Origin: Aquanectria penicillioides
Lineage: Eukaryota; Ascomycota; Sordariomycetes; Hypocreales; Nectriaceae
Reading direction: 5' to 3'
Length of the DNA: 64,000 bases
Assembly (NCBI GenBank): GCA_003415625.1
Contig: PYIU01000007.1
Span: 806,001-870,000 of the forward strand
Under the pieces are notes generated by a model that made no database searches, had not been told where the DNA came from, and worked only from the letters and a program-made list of their open reading frames with translations. The position numbers were made by a program, and so were the translations under genes. This document shows, piece after piece, positions 32,815-46,248 of the stretch (position 1 is the first letter of the stretch; every line of letters starts with the position of its first letter).

Positions 32815-35800
32815 TTGTGTCTACAGCTTCCACTCAGGCCGGGAAGAGGTCAATGGATGAGATGAACCAAGTCAACAAAACTCATGTGTCCGGATTCTTG
32901 GGAGGGGGGATCGCGCAGTCTTATCGTGCAGCTCGCAGCATTGGTGCAGAACAACTTGGGCTTGCCCATGACGGCCTCAAGGGTCGCAAACTAAGCGTCA
33001 TGTGTGAGACACGGCATCCCGCTAATTTGAGCCAGTGGCCAAGCCCATGATCCATCCAGCCTGCAAGCTTGGCAAAGTATCATGCTGCGTGTGGTGGTTG
33101 GATGTACAAGTGTAGGCCCGTCGTCTCTCACCTCATGAGCAGCCGTCACCCGCGACCCGCAAGCCACGACCCGCTTCGACGTGCAAGGGATTGCGAGGGC
33201 GGTGGTTGGACGATGTGATGGGTGGCACGGCCATTGTTTCTTTTCGGGGTCACCATTTACCACCATCGCTCCAGGGCGATGTCTTTCATCGGGGCCAATG
33301 ATCTAGCCTTGGTTGCGGAGACGGGCTGGTGAGGACCCATAACAGAGAACACCAGTATGTCCCAAAGGAGAGACTACGATGGCTCGTACAGCCAGGATCA
33401 TGTAGTGGGCAGATACTAACATGTAGTGTCTAAGTCGGAACCCCGCCGCTTGGCTAGGTTGTATCCATATCCTTCACAACCTTGTGAGTGCGTGTGGGTG
33501 GGTGGATGTGGCAAACATGAATGGTAGTCGATGTATCCATCTGTCAGACATAGCAAACCACATCTCTGGCTTGGCTTGCCTCGAAGCGGCTGTGGGCATG
33601 TTCATTCAGAGCTGATTGATGCAGAAAATCACCAGTCGGACGAGCACTTGATGGACGACATTTTGTGATTCCGAAGCTGTCACACCGCAGACTGCCGTCG
33701 TGAACTATGTGTGGCCGGCGCCCCTCACCATGTCTCGGTTGCCAGAGGCCTTGTCCCTATTACAGCCCAATCATGACGGCCAGGCTTAAGCCAGCCACCA
33801 CACGGCCGGACTGTAGAATGCAGTTCTCAAAGAACGTAATTGGTGTTTGAGACGGCTAACATAGTACGAGCTCTGTGGCAAGTTCACGCCCCTCTCATCT
33901 CGGTCTCGACGCGGCGGCCCGCGAGCGCTCGCTCATGATGGGGATCCCCCGAGAACTCAAGAGGCTGTATCGTCCTCGCCACGAGAACAACCCGCCGCAG
34001 GGTTCGTACTAAGGGTTAATTAGTTCGGTCCCGTGCACCTATGCACGAGCTCAAGAACTGGTTTCTTAGAAACTGACCGTCAAGATGGGCCGTGGTCGGT
34101 AATAGCGTATATTTATGGGGACGGAATCTGAAGCATGGCGGCGTTCCTCTTGTCTGGGCATCTTTGAGTTTGTTGCTGTTTATAAATGCCAACGCCTTCT
34201 GTCTCCTTCAAGCACACCATCACATGACAACAAGATCATCGACCCAGGTCTTCGGGGTGATCTCGCAAATACGCAAAAGCTCTCGGACCTACACCCCCTC
34301 GAGACCTAGATGCAGTTACCTCCCAGTGCGGAAACCAATTCCTCCCTTGCCACTCCCTCGCAGCAACCCACGCCACCATAGGCTTTCAGGACGTCGACTA
34401 GGTACTAGGGAAAATATACTGCGGACCGAGCCGTCCCCCAGCCTCACAGGCTAAGATAACGGAAGCCCAATAAGCCCCAAGGCTACGCCAGGCCTTGATC
34501 CTATGGATAGACAAAGGCTCTCGCAATTTCGCCCTTGGGGCCGTCCGAAGGACCGGCAGTCAATCGCCTCCGCTTGACACAGCAATTGCCAGCGCTGCCG
34601 ATGGCCATTGGTCTTTTCTTGACTGCCAGATTTCTCTAGACGGCACCGATCTTCACGTCCTATCCACTAGCCGGTCGCATTAGCCTGGACGATCCCGCCC
34701 GCCACATCAGACGCGTTGCCACGCCATTCACGGAGCCCGGGTCCAACGGCGGGCGGCCTGGCTCATCAACTGAGACATTGCGCACTCGCCCACACTGACA
34801 GCAAGCTCTGCTTACTGTGCATTCGAGGCTTCTTCGGCATGGGCTGGCCACGAAATGCAGCCGCCTCGATTGGCCCGTCTCTGCTTTTTCGGGCTTTGGC
34901 GACAACAGCGGGCGACGTTCGCGGTGCGAGCTGAACGGCTGACTGGCCTCCATCGACGATCTGAGAGGGGGGTGTGGTCATTCGAACTATCTGGTTCGCA
35001 ATGCGAGAGATGACGTTGCTAAACGGCGAGGTCGGCAATAATTATCACCAGTCGGTCATGCTTTTTCTACTCCCCTCTCAAGTCTCGAAAATGCTCCCTT
35101 TCGGCGATTTGTAGGTCACAGTCTGCGGCTTGTTGACCCGACAAGAAAGCTCGAGAGGCCTCGGAGTCCAAATCACAAGGGCACAATCGATCCCACTGTA
35201 CTACTGTACGCCGTAGAGTCGGAGCGGCATCATGAACCGTGGGTCGCCCTGCTTTGCGTGCCATCCTGCAGGATACCCTCCCGTCCGCGTTTTGGGGGGG
35301 AAACCCTGTATGTACAGACACGGAGCTACTGTGGCCCGGCGGATCTATTCGCAGCTGGACAGCCAAGCATGGGACAATGGAGAGATGCCATCCCCCATCC
35401 CGATGTTCAGCTTGGCAATATTTGTAGGCCAGGTGACGGTGAAAAGCGACTTCGCTTGCAGGCAAGCCTCGCCCTGGCCCGCGATCAGATGGCCGACTAT
35501 CCTCTTCATGGACAGGAGATGGGGAGCGCCCAGCCACTCCGCTGCTGCTATCGTCGCCTTTTACCAATTCCCCAGCGGCGGCCACTCGAATAAGCCCCCT
35601 TAGCCCTTGGATCGCCCATTTCGGCTAGGAAGATCCATGCTTCTTTTGGGAATACAGATGGAGACGACCGACGGAGAAAATATCCGAACGATGCCCATTT
35701 ATCAAGCATGGTATTGACGTATCATATCCTAGCTGAGAGCAAATGGCCTTCCCTCGTTCCCAGCTGAGCTAATAGTTTGAAACCAATGCAAATCTTTGAC

Positions 35801-36635
35801 CCTCAGCCGGCACATTGTTGCCTCCTCGTTGACGAAATGATCGGTCTGTCAAGAAGATCAAAAAAGAAAAATTTTCCGACTTGTCTGGTGAGGGTTGCAA
35901 CGTTGCTTTTTTCAGTGATTCACTGAGCAACGAGGGTGCTTGCTTGTACAATGATGTCACAATCCACACAATACATCTGGGGACATTTGGCGAATTTTCA
36001 ACTGCCGACAGAAGTATTACCCAAATTAGGAGTGTTGGGGGTAAGTATTTGAGATAATATTCCACTGTTGCCTTTAGTAGGCATGGTTGGCATTGCTTCC
36101 CAACGCGGGTCTAATCACGGCATCTATGCCTAGTGATCTCAGATGCGGCACTCTATTGATATGGCTAACCACTGATGGTTTCTATAATAGCCTCTGCATT
36201 ATCAGATCTCTTAGCTCGTGATCATTAACATTGATTGCCTCGATTAGGTATTTGGGAAGCTGGTTAGGTAGTTACATATAATGTAGAACGGGACCTCTCT
36301 TTGATAAAAACGTCAATATGGAACCACGAATATGAGACAGTCACTGAGTGCTACGAAACTGCAGCCTAGGCTGTTCCCAGAACTCCGGGCGACTCCGGGA
36401 GAAACCACGCAATGCTGCACATCACATGTCGTGTGTCTGTCGGTCTGCATATTGATGCATTCCAAAAATTGCTGATCTTCCAGTCAGTGCTTTTATTTTG
36501 CCTTCAATTAGTCCGTTTAAACAGCCAGTGACAGCATGACACCGCCATAAGCAAACTCCTGCGCTATGCAACCAGGAACCCATCCCATCCATACCTTCCC
36601 TGCCTTACCCTAGACTCCAATTGTTTACCCGGAGC
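32815..36635. other. Long gene-poor stretch
   Basis: 3.8 kb with no supportable gene. The frames of 90-170 codons (for example minus strand 35067-35585 and 35769-36065) begin with GTG, overlap frames on other strands and have no recognisable domain. The right-hand third is A+T-richer. The left end is the Ppo promoter. No repeats longer than a few units were noticed. Confidence 0.4.
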
Positions 36636-38403
36636 TCATTTGTTCGACCGAAGATCATGTACATAAAAGTCCAACTTGTCACTTTCATAGACATGTCCTT
36701 GAGGCTGCTCAGCCTCGCAGTAGAGGTTGTCAATTGAGTGTTGATGGAACGTCTCCTCGCGGGTACAATTCAGGATATGATCAAGCCCAGGAGGGTGAGT
36801 CAATCGGAATATGCCGTACCTTAACGTAAGTGTCAGTCAGCGTGCAACAAGGACTAGGTAGTTTGAAACCTACGAGGGTGTGAATTTCGGGGCGCAGACG
36901 ATGGCCACGCTCTCTGGCATCATGACCTGATAGCCAGACTGCGTATGCAGGTCCCTGGAGCTCATGAAACAAGTCTGCGTTGGATGGGTGTGGATCCATC
37001 CTAGTACGAGGAGATCTTCATTCATGCAATAGTCGAACATTGCGCCTTCGTTTTCGGTCTCGCACGTGTCTGACGTGCATTTCTGATCAGGAATCAAAAG
37101 GCAACGGACAAACAGTGCATTGTTGATGGGTGTTCCACAGAGAATTCCGCACATTTCTAGACCACGGCGTGTGTTATCGGCAGCGATATCCAAAAAGGTC
37201 TTGCGCAGATTCCTGGGCAAGAAGACGGAACGGACTGGGTCACCATTCTCGAGATACGCACCAGGCTTAAAGGTGAGTCGTTCTTTCTTAGGAGGAGCTG
37301 GTGGAGGCGAGGGTGCCACCTCTAGCTCTTCCTTCGGGGGAAGCGACGGACGGTCATATTGGGTTGGCGGTGGTGGTGTTGGGGTCAAGGGCTGATACTG
37401 AGCCAATGGCACCTTTTGAGGCACACTTGGTACAAAGGAAGGACGCTGCTCAAGGTCCTTGGGCGGGCGGGTAGGCTCCTTAGGCGGTCGAGCCGGTTGT
37501 GGCGATGATGTTGTCGGGGGTATCCTGGCGGCTCGAAATCAACGGGCTTGGATCGAGAGATGGAAGGGTAGTTGTATGCTGATGTTGTAACAGGGCGGAA
37601 GTCTTGATTTGGGCGTCGTCGTTCTTGAGCAGAATCCAGGGCCTGCCTGGTAGCCTCCATCTGTCTCTGCAGGTCGACATCATCGCCAATACGGCCTTGG
37701 GCGTCCCACTGGTCCCATCTCCCTCCCATACGTCGTGCGAGCATGTCTTGGTCTGTGATGCCTGCCTGCCTCGTTGCGCGCCTAGCTGTGTCTCGTCGCA
37801 CCAACTCCTTCTGCGCCAAGTCGACAGCAAGGTCCTGGTTTTCAAACGCATCTAGAATCCTGGCATTGCCGCTGAGGCTGGGATCGCGGGCTGCAAACTC
37901 GGCATATCTAGATGAAGGCGTCGATGGGACGGACTCATCGACCCGGGGTGCCAGGCGTTCCCACTCCTTGTAAGCACCCTCAATCTCGGGCTTTAGGTCC
38001 TCTAGATCTTGGATGACTCGATCGATTCGTTTTGTCAATGGTCTGAAGGCTTTCCTGTTGTCGGGGTCCTTGAGATTGGGGTGGGAAGGGATGCACTTGA
38101 GAACCAGTACCGAGTGTCGGTAGAGCATCATGTAGGCTCGGCCATAGTCGCCATCTCTAATGGCAAATGAGGCCTAGAATTTGTGGCTGATTAGCTCGTG
38201 CTTTGGTGTGGGTGGCGACTGGGGAGGAAGCAGAGATAGACGAGGCAGGCAGGCAGCATGCATACCTCTTGATAGAGAGTCTCGGCAGCACGGGTCCAGT
38301 GCTTGACGGGGATGTTCGTGTTGAAAGTGAAGTTCTCGGCCTGTGCGACGAGCTCCTTGATGCTCCGAGGCTTGTTCGGCCGCATTGCAGAGCGGTAATC
38401 CAT
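36636..38403 (-). CDS. AMSH-like JAMM deubiquitinase
   Basis: Zinc protease that removes Lys63-linked ubiquitin from cargo at endosomes, working with ESCRT-0/III. Exon 1 (38266-38403) encodes MDYRSAMRPNKPRSIKEL, start of the N-terminal helical (MIT/USP8-dimerisation-like) domain, which continues in exon 2 with YMMLYRHSVLVLKCIPSHPN. A proline-rich linker leads to the MPN+ domain: the glutamate-bearing MCGILCG strand and the JAMM motif GWIHTHPTQTCFMSSRDLHT (H-x-H-x10-D). Introns: 38174-38265 and 36820-36873; the last exon gives GIFRLTHPPGLDHILNC and LDFYVHDLRSNK. Within the linker the frame changes. Adding one G to the G5 run at 37516-37520 restores 540 residues; alternatively a 65-nt intron with weak donor GTTGAT (37479-37543) would also restore it. 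Total length fits the family (about 500-570). An in-frame ATG at 38487 is an alternative start. Confidence 0.88.
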
Positions 38404-39825
38404 GCTGAAGATGGCTGTGTGGAGGTAGCGGGCAAGGGACGGGAAGCTGTCGCAAGAAGCGGTTTGAACGAGGGAGGGAAGGGGCAACGGTTAACGGTGA
38501 TTAGGAGATTTAGGGTATTGTCGTCGTAATCATCATGTAAGCTAGAGACGCAGGGAAAGGAACCAGGACGGTCTTAGTGGTTTCGAGGTTGCCTGGTGCC
38601 CGGCGTCTTGTCGTCGTCGAGGCTCCCAGTTGAGGTTCTGGAACAAGCTGGAGTACTCGTGCTTGTCAGGCAGCCTTTTCCAATCTCTAAGGCCGCCCTG
38701 AGGTTCCTGAGCCGCCGGGCGCCCGTGCCCCTCCAACGTCATGCAGCTAGGCTGGAGAGCAAGCCGATGGCGGGGCAGTGACGACACAACGCTTAAGCGC
38801 AACTCGGGGCGGTCTATGCGTATAAGCGGGTCATCTGGGTAAAATGCGCATAACGGGGCGGCGTGGCCCTGGCCGTTGCTATTGGCCCTTGGTCGTGTCA
38901 GCTCGATGCAGGGCTTGGCTCACTTTCGTCACCCACCTACCGCGCAGGCGCTGGCGCTGCAGTGGGTGCAGTAAGCCCAGCGGCGTGCCTCAATCGCATC
39001 CATGGCGTGTTTCTGCCACGCCCATCATGCAATTCTCGCTTGCATCCATGGCCACGCCATGATTTCCTCATGTCTGATGTCTGATGTTCGATGTCCTGTT
39101 TTCTTATCGGTCTGCACCGCCGCCAATTACCATGTTTTCTGTCCCTCCAGATTCTGATCGCCATGCCCTCAATCGTCGGGGCATCCGGCACTCGACTTCC
39201 GCTCCCCGGCCTGGTTGGGGTCACCGCCAAGATGGCAAAACACCATCCATCCATTATACACAGCGGTTACGTGCTGCAAATGGTCACCAAAATGGTCACC
39301 ACGGTGTGCCAGTACCGCCAGTACAAGCACTCTGGAGTCGATTTCGATCAAATTTCCCATCTTTCGGGTCCATCTGCCGTTCCGGCATCCATCTGCCAGG
39401 CTCCGCTCTTCTCTGACCGCTCGCCCCATTTTCTCACCTCCGTTTTCTCCCATCGCCAGCCTCGAACTGTGTCGATGCGTCGTACGTAGACGTAGCCCGG
39501 CATCAAATCACCGCCACCATGTAATGTCTGTGCTCCCCAACACTCCCCACGGAAGACTTCCCGAATCGGCCCATCGACCCATCCATCCATGCTCATGACA
39601 CCGGGTAACCAAGCAAGGACCGCAATGCGACCAGGAATCCGTTGCCATGAGCATGCCAGGGTCTTTACCCAGCCGAAAGGATGAGGAAGTAGATAAAATC
39701 TCCTGGGCCCGTAACTTTCCGTAAACCTTCTTGCTTGATATTCCATCTCTCCTATTTTATTTCGTCTACACTGCCATATCATAACGTCTCTCAACTCTCC
39801 CTCTTACACAAAAAAGAACATCATC
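38404..39825. other. Intergenic, no gene supported
   Basis: 1.4 kb between the divergently oriented AMSH gene and the unknown gene at 39826, so both promoters should lie here. Frames overlap on all strands. Simple CCAT/CATCCATC runs occur near 39240-39260 and 39575-39590. Confidence 0.4.
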
Positions 39826-40611
39826 ATGGCCGTCATCAAGGACCAGTCTGTCGTCTCCGTCTGCGAGGTCAAGGTTGAATCCAACATCCGCGACATTGCC
39901 TCCCGTAAGTCCAACTCCAGCATTCACATGTGAAAGGAAAAAGATGCATGCAAAAGAATCCCAGCTAATCATGGCAAATCCCGGGCAGGTGCTGTGAGCT
40001 CTGCCGTCGACATCTTCGTCATCAACGATGGCGAAGCCTGCGTCCCCAACGACCGATGCCCCCTTGAGGCGCTCTTCTCCAGCCTTCAGAAAATCTCAAA
40101 CGCCTTTGAGCTCGATGTCGATCCCGAGCTGGATTTGAACAGCCGCGAATCTCTTCATCGCATCCTGCAGGCCAACTTTGACACCGACACCCAGGGCTTC
40201 CTGGAGCAGGAGACGTCTGAGATCTTTGCCCACCTCAGCTCAACCCAAAAGGCCAGAATCATTGCCCAGGCCATTGCCGCTGCCACCATGATCTTCCAGC
40301 GCCTCGCCGAAACCGGCCGCACCATCACCTATGGCCTCCTGAACCGCGAGGCGCAGCTGTTTGCCGAGAGCGACCAGCGATCCCTGATGCAAGACTCCAT
40401 CGAGGACAGCACCGTTTTTGAGCGCTGCGAGCTCAAGAGCGACATCACAAAGGCCATCAAGTCGGCCATGGAGGCAGAGGAATCCCCTGCCACTCCTCAC
40501 CCTTTTGCTTCTGATGATAAAGTGGATTTCTTGTTTTCCCCCAATGCTGCGCATGAGCGACCCAAGAACATGGGTCTGCCTTGGGGATTCACCATCATGT
40601 CGATCAACTAA
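39826..40611 (+). CDS. Conserved-looking hypothetical protein
   Basis: Two exons joined over an 84-nt intron (39905-39988, GTAAGT...GGGCAG); spliced 702 nt, 233 residues from ATG 39826 (MAVIKDQSVVSVCEVKVESN). The protein is soluble, mildly acidic and mostly alpha-helical by appearance, for example TQKARIIAQAIAAATMIFQR and LFAESDQRSLMQDSIEDS. It has no signal peptide or membrane segment. The leader is pyrimidine-rich with CTCTCAACTCTCCCTC, a common context for well-expressed fungal genes. I do not recognise the family. Confidence 0.68.
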
Positions 40612-40824
40612 GTTGAAATGAGAATATGAACATACGGGAAACACGGACATGGCGTCGCGGGCGTTTGGAATTAGGGAGCGTTCTTTTTCACGACTAGGCA
40701 GGCGTCTTTTTGTGTGTTCGTAGCCGAGTCTTCTAGATCGCATCATCATCATCAGTCGTTAGAATACACTCAACTCATGATCTAATGTCATCATCTCTGC
40801 CGTTCACCCCCTTTTTTTTTCCTT

Positions 40825-41383
40825 TTATTTGGCTTCCTTGCCCTTGCCAGCTGTGCCAGCCTGAGCGCTGGACTGGGTCTGAATAATTTCCGTCTTCTTC
40901 TTTTCGATCTTGTCCTGGGTCTCCTTGATCTGGTCCTCTAATCTTGAACTAAACGACGATAATGTTAGCCACGGGGGGGGGGAGGTTCGGCAATGCGGAC
41001 TATCGGACACGCACATTTCACTGCTGATAAAATCCAATCGTCCCTTGACTGTGCTTTCGGCTTCCACCTTATCTTGCTTCAGCAGGACGGGGCCGGCGAG
41101 CTTGTAGATAGTCTCTCCTTCGCCTAGACGCTCAAACTCCTGCGTCAGGGTTAGTGACTGGTGCTGACTCGCTTAGGGATAGAGGCCACGGACCTTTTGC
41201 ACGCCCAAATTCTCCTGCTTCTGACCTTCGAGCTTTTGCCTCGATGCCACTGCATTCTGGAGCTCTGTGGCGAGTGTTATCATGGAGATTAATATCAGGG
41301 TAATGGGAAAAGCGACACATGCCTTGCTGGAGCGCTTGAAAGTCCTCAGAGAGGGCCTGAAGGCGCGCCTGGATCTCGGCCAT
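40825..41383 (-). CDS. Prefoldin subunit 6 (beta-type), GC-AG intron
   Basis: Subunit of the hexameric prefoldin chaperone that delivers nascent actin and tubulin to the CCT chaperonin in the cytosol. Four exons: introns 41265-41322, 41140-41193 and 40949-41014; spliced 381 nt, 126 residues, usual for the family. It has the beta-type plan of two coiled-coil helices around a short beta hairpin: MAEIQARLQALSEDFQALQQ, then VASRQKLEGQKQENLGVQ, the hairpin GETIYKLAGPVLLKQDK, and RLEDQIKETQDKIEKKKTE. Intron 1 must start with GC (CAAG/GCATGT) to join QQ to ELQNAV in frame; no GT nearby gives the conserved sequence. The other two introns are GT-AG. The gene is divergent from the Vps4 gene. Confidence 0.9.
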
Positions 41384-43326
<1,943 letters not shown>

Positions 43327-43939
43327 GTGTCGACATAGGAGCAGGAGGAGTTTGTCAGCAAATCTTTGGCATGGCGGCGTCTCGAGGAGTTACTTGGGCA
43401 TTCCGGATGAGTTGATGATACACGTTTAGTTTCTTTGGAGTCGGAGGATCCTTGCGTCAAAGCGGGAGCTTGATAGTTGATAAAAGGTGCCGTGACTGGT
43501 GTCTGTCATTTATCAGTGTTATTTAGTAAATGTGAGGTTTCTAGTCTTAGATGTAAATCCCCCACGGCTTGGCTTGGTTTCAAATTGAGGGGGACGCTGG
43601 AATATATTATTTCAAGTTTGTGATTTAGCTGTGAAGACAAGGTTTAACAGCAAAACTCGGACAAATCCATGGACAATAATCATCTTTTCTTAGACCACAA
43701 CGATATACCGATTGAACTGCACTGAATGCATTGGAATTAGCGGCGAGACAATTAAACAGTCTAGGGTAATTCAACCGTCAAGTTGCACGATGACGTCGCC
43801 AGGTTTGGCTCCCCTCCCCAGGCGGTGAAGTCCGGCAGAACCACATGGATTTCTGAACTCGAGCATTCCGTGTCGCAATCAGCAGGCCGCGCTGGCAATG
43901 TGATTAAACCGGGAGTTCTTTCTTTCCCTTTCCCCCTTC
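43327..43939. other. Intergenic
   Basis: 3' flank of the Vps4 gene and promoter of the mtTFB gene. Nothing else recognised. Confidence 0.4.
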
Positions 43940-45788
43940 ATGTTCGCTCGTATCAAAGATGCGCGACCGGTCCTTTCGGGGCCGCTCCGCAGGGGCCTCG
44001 TTGTCCAACTCCGCGCCGCGAGCTCGGCTAGCCGCATCACCCCCGAGATGTTCCAGCCCAGCAACGAGGTAGCAGAGAAGCTGCAGAACACAGGCCTGTG
44101 GACGCCTTCGAGAGGGAGGAGGAAGGCTGGCGTTCCTCCGTGTGACAAGCATCGCCTGAACATTGTCAGCGATGGCCTTTGCGGTATGTATCATAGCATT
44201 GAGCGACTATGGAAAGCTGACCTTGATTGAAAGACGACATTATGCGATACCTCGCCCCTCTCTCCAACGTCATAACGGATGCGATTTGATCGACATAAAC
44301 CCTGGCGCTGGAGTATGGAGCCGGAAGCTCCACGAAGTCCTCCAGCCCCGAAAACATGTCATGATGGAGAAGGATGCTGAGCTGTACACGCCGTTCTTGG
44401 AAGACTTGCTGGGCAAGAAGAACGTCGAGTTCGTCCCCAAGTCAGGCATTCTTTGGAAGGACCTCAACGATATGCTTCGGGAACACTTAAAAGAACAAGT
44501 CGAGGTCGATGCGACGGCCCCGCCACAGCGCAACGATTCCCTTCTAATCAGCGTCAACCTCGCCATGTATCCTCCCAAAGCCTTCCAGCTGTTCGAGTGC
44601 GTGAGCACTATGGTTCTCTATCAGTTCATGTCGAGCATTCGCACGTCATCGCTGTTCCAAAAGTATGGAATTGTTCGCATGCTCATCTGGATCAACGACG
44701 ATGGCAAGCGCAAGCTGTTGCCGCGATCCATTGTCCGCCGCAAGCGCAGCGCCTTTGAGGCCGACCTGTCGTGCGAATGGATCCACGAGATTGCCGGAAA
44801 GGACAGCGAGGTAGAGAGTCGCACAGAGCTGCGTGATGAGTGGATCAACATGGAATCAGGATACCACGTTTTGGGCCGCATGAAGAAGATCGGCCTGACG
44901 CCGCCGCCAGGCCGTGAGACGGCAACATATAAGAACTTGATGGCCAACCCGAACCTAGCAGGAGAGCTCCTGGCGGGCGTTGAGAGGCCCCGGCTCAATC
45001 GACCGTTCCGTCAGGAACTGGAAAACCTCGAACTCCAGTTCAGAGCGGGCGGCAGCACGATGGTACCGAAGCGCCTCAAAGATCTTCGGTTCCGAGAAAG
45101 GTACGACCAAGAAGACAGCGAGACGTACCTGGAGCTCATCCAGGAACGCGAAGCCATATCGAAAATGGACCCCAAGTCGGCCCTGTTTGCCCAGGCTGAC
45201 GCCGCCTGGAACCAGAGGATCATGGCGCTCAAGAAGAACACGCGCAAAGAGTTCATCATGTTGCGCGACAACTACCACCTCTTCCGCCAGAACCCGCCGT
45301 CCCTGCTCTGGGACCAGAGGCCCTACGAGCCCCTCGCCGTGCACCCCGAAGACTTCTTCCCCAACGTGCCGTGCGCGCTGCTCGACTTCCAGCCGCGTGC
45401 CATGCACCCACTGCTCCGCCAGCACGGCCCCAACTCGAACCGCGCCGGCGACATATCGGACACGATGCTGCGCTTCTGGTTCTCGCACAGCCTGCTCCCG
45501 GCCTCCAAGGCCATGGACGGCGTGTGGCCCGGCTTCGGCGACCTCTTTGACCAGTGCCAGAGCCTGCAGGACGTGAGCCGCGGAGGCAGCCCGATGAGTG
45601 AAGAAGGACAGGTCTGCGCGCGGGCCATCAACAAGGAGCAGTGGGAAGATGTTCTACAGGCCTTTGTCGAGTGGCCGTTCCGGCCGACGTATTCGCAGTT
45701 GGTGGGACGGCTGGTGGACGATCACGAGGGCGATGAGGTTGACGACGAGGCCAAGACGTCAGCACAGGGTTCGGCTGTGTCTTCATAA
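43940..45788 (+). CDS. Mitochondrial transcription factor B-type protein, probable one-base error
   Basis: Member of the rRNA adenine dimethyltransferase-like family that includes fungal Mtf1, the partner of mitochondrial RNA polymerase. The N-terminus (MFARIKDARPVLSGPLRRGL, basic, no acids) looks like a mitochondrial presequence. Intron 44184-44233 (50 nt) joins VSDGLC to DDIMRYLAP. There the frame breaks: one extra C in the run at 44255-44258 would continue as SLQRHNGCDLIDINPGAGVW, the S-adenosylmethionine-fold motif I region. The remainder is open to 45788, giving 599 residues when one base is added. LLISVNLAMYPPKAFQLFEC corresponds to the motif IV region. The C-terminal extension beyond the fold is long, as in filamentous-fungal members. 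Because the gene is expected to be essential, an assembly error is the likeliest cause. Confidence 0.75.
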
Positions 45789-46248
45789 AGAGTTGCCATC
45801 TCGCGAGATGGAATGCAGTGTATGAAATAGCTGTACATGAGAAATACGTGTAATAATGTATGAAAAGTAGATGGCCTATAGAACTGTACTATATCCTCGC
45901 TCACTTCATCATGGCTCCGAGTCAACACCTTGAATTTAAAAAAAAAAAAAAAAAAAAAACCTCGAGCGTGGTCACAGTGGGAAAATCCTATTCGATGAGA
46001 TTGAAATTGTTCAATGAATTGAATTAAGTTCAAAACAACTTGCCAAAATGCCTCCTCGTTGGGAGTGAATGCTACTTTTGGGTCTTTCTATTTCCTAAGC
46101 CTCCCATAGCCGGTCGATGCCAATGGCAAGGACATACATGCAATTTCAACAACCCATATCGCGCCAAAAACACCGTCGCCGTTGATCCTAGTAGGCAAAA
46201 ACCCAACAAAATGCTGCCGGGACCATTTCAGTCCTTGTAAGTCATCAA
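45789..46248. other. Intergenic with A22 tract
   Basis: Convergent 3' flanks of the mtTFB and GT90 genes. A run of 22 A lies at 45938-45959. No flanking duplication pointing to a retroposed copy was recognised. Confidence 0.5.

Noticed and set aside
35067..35585. 172-codon minus-strand frame
   Set aside because: Starts with GTG, overlaps equally long frames on the plus strand, has no recognisable domain; typical of G+C-rich non-coding DNA.
35769..36065. 98-codon minus-strand frame with a hydrophobic start
   Set aside because: First codon is GTG and no ATG follows early; no intron signals or domain to support it.
45938..45959. A22 tract as the tail of a retroposed gene or LINE
   Set aside because: No upstream coding remnant and no target duplication; it lies in a normal convergent 3' flank.
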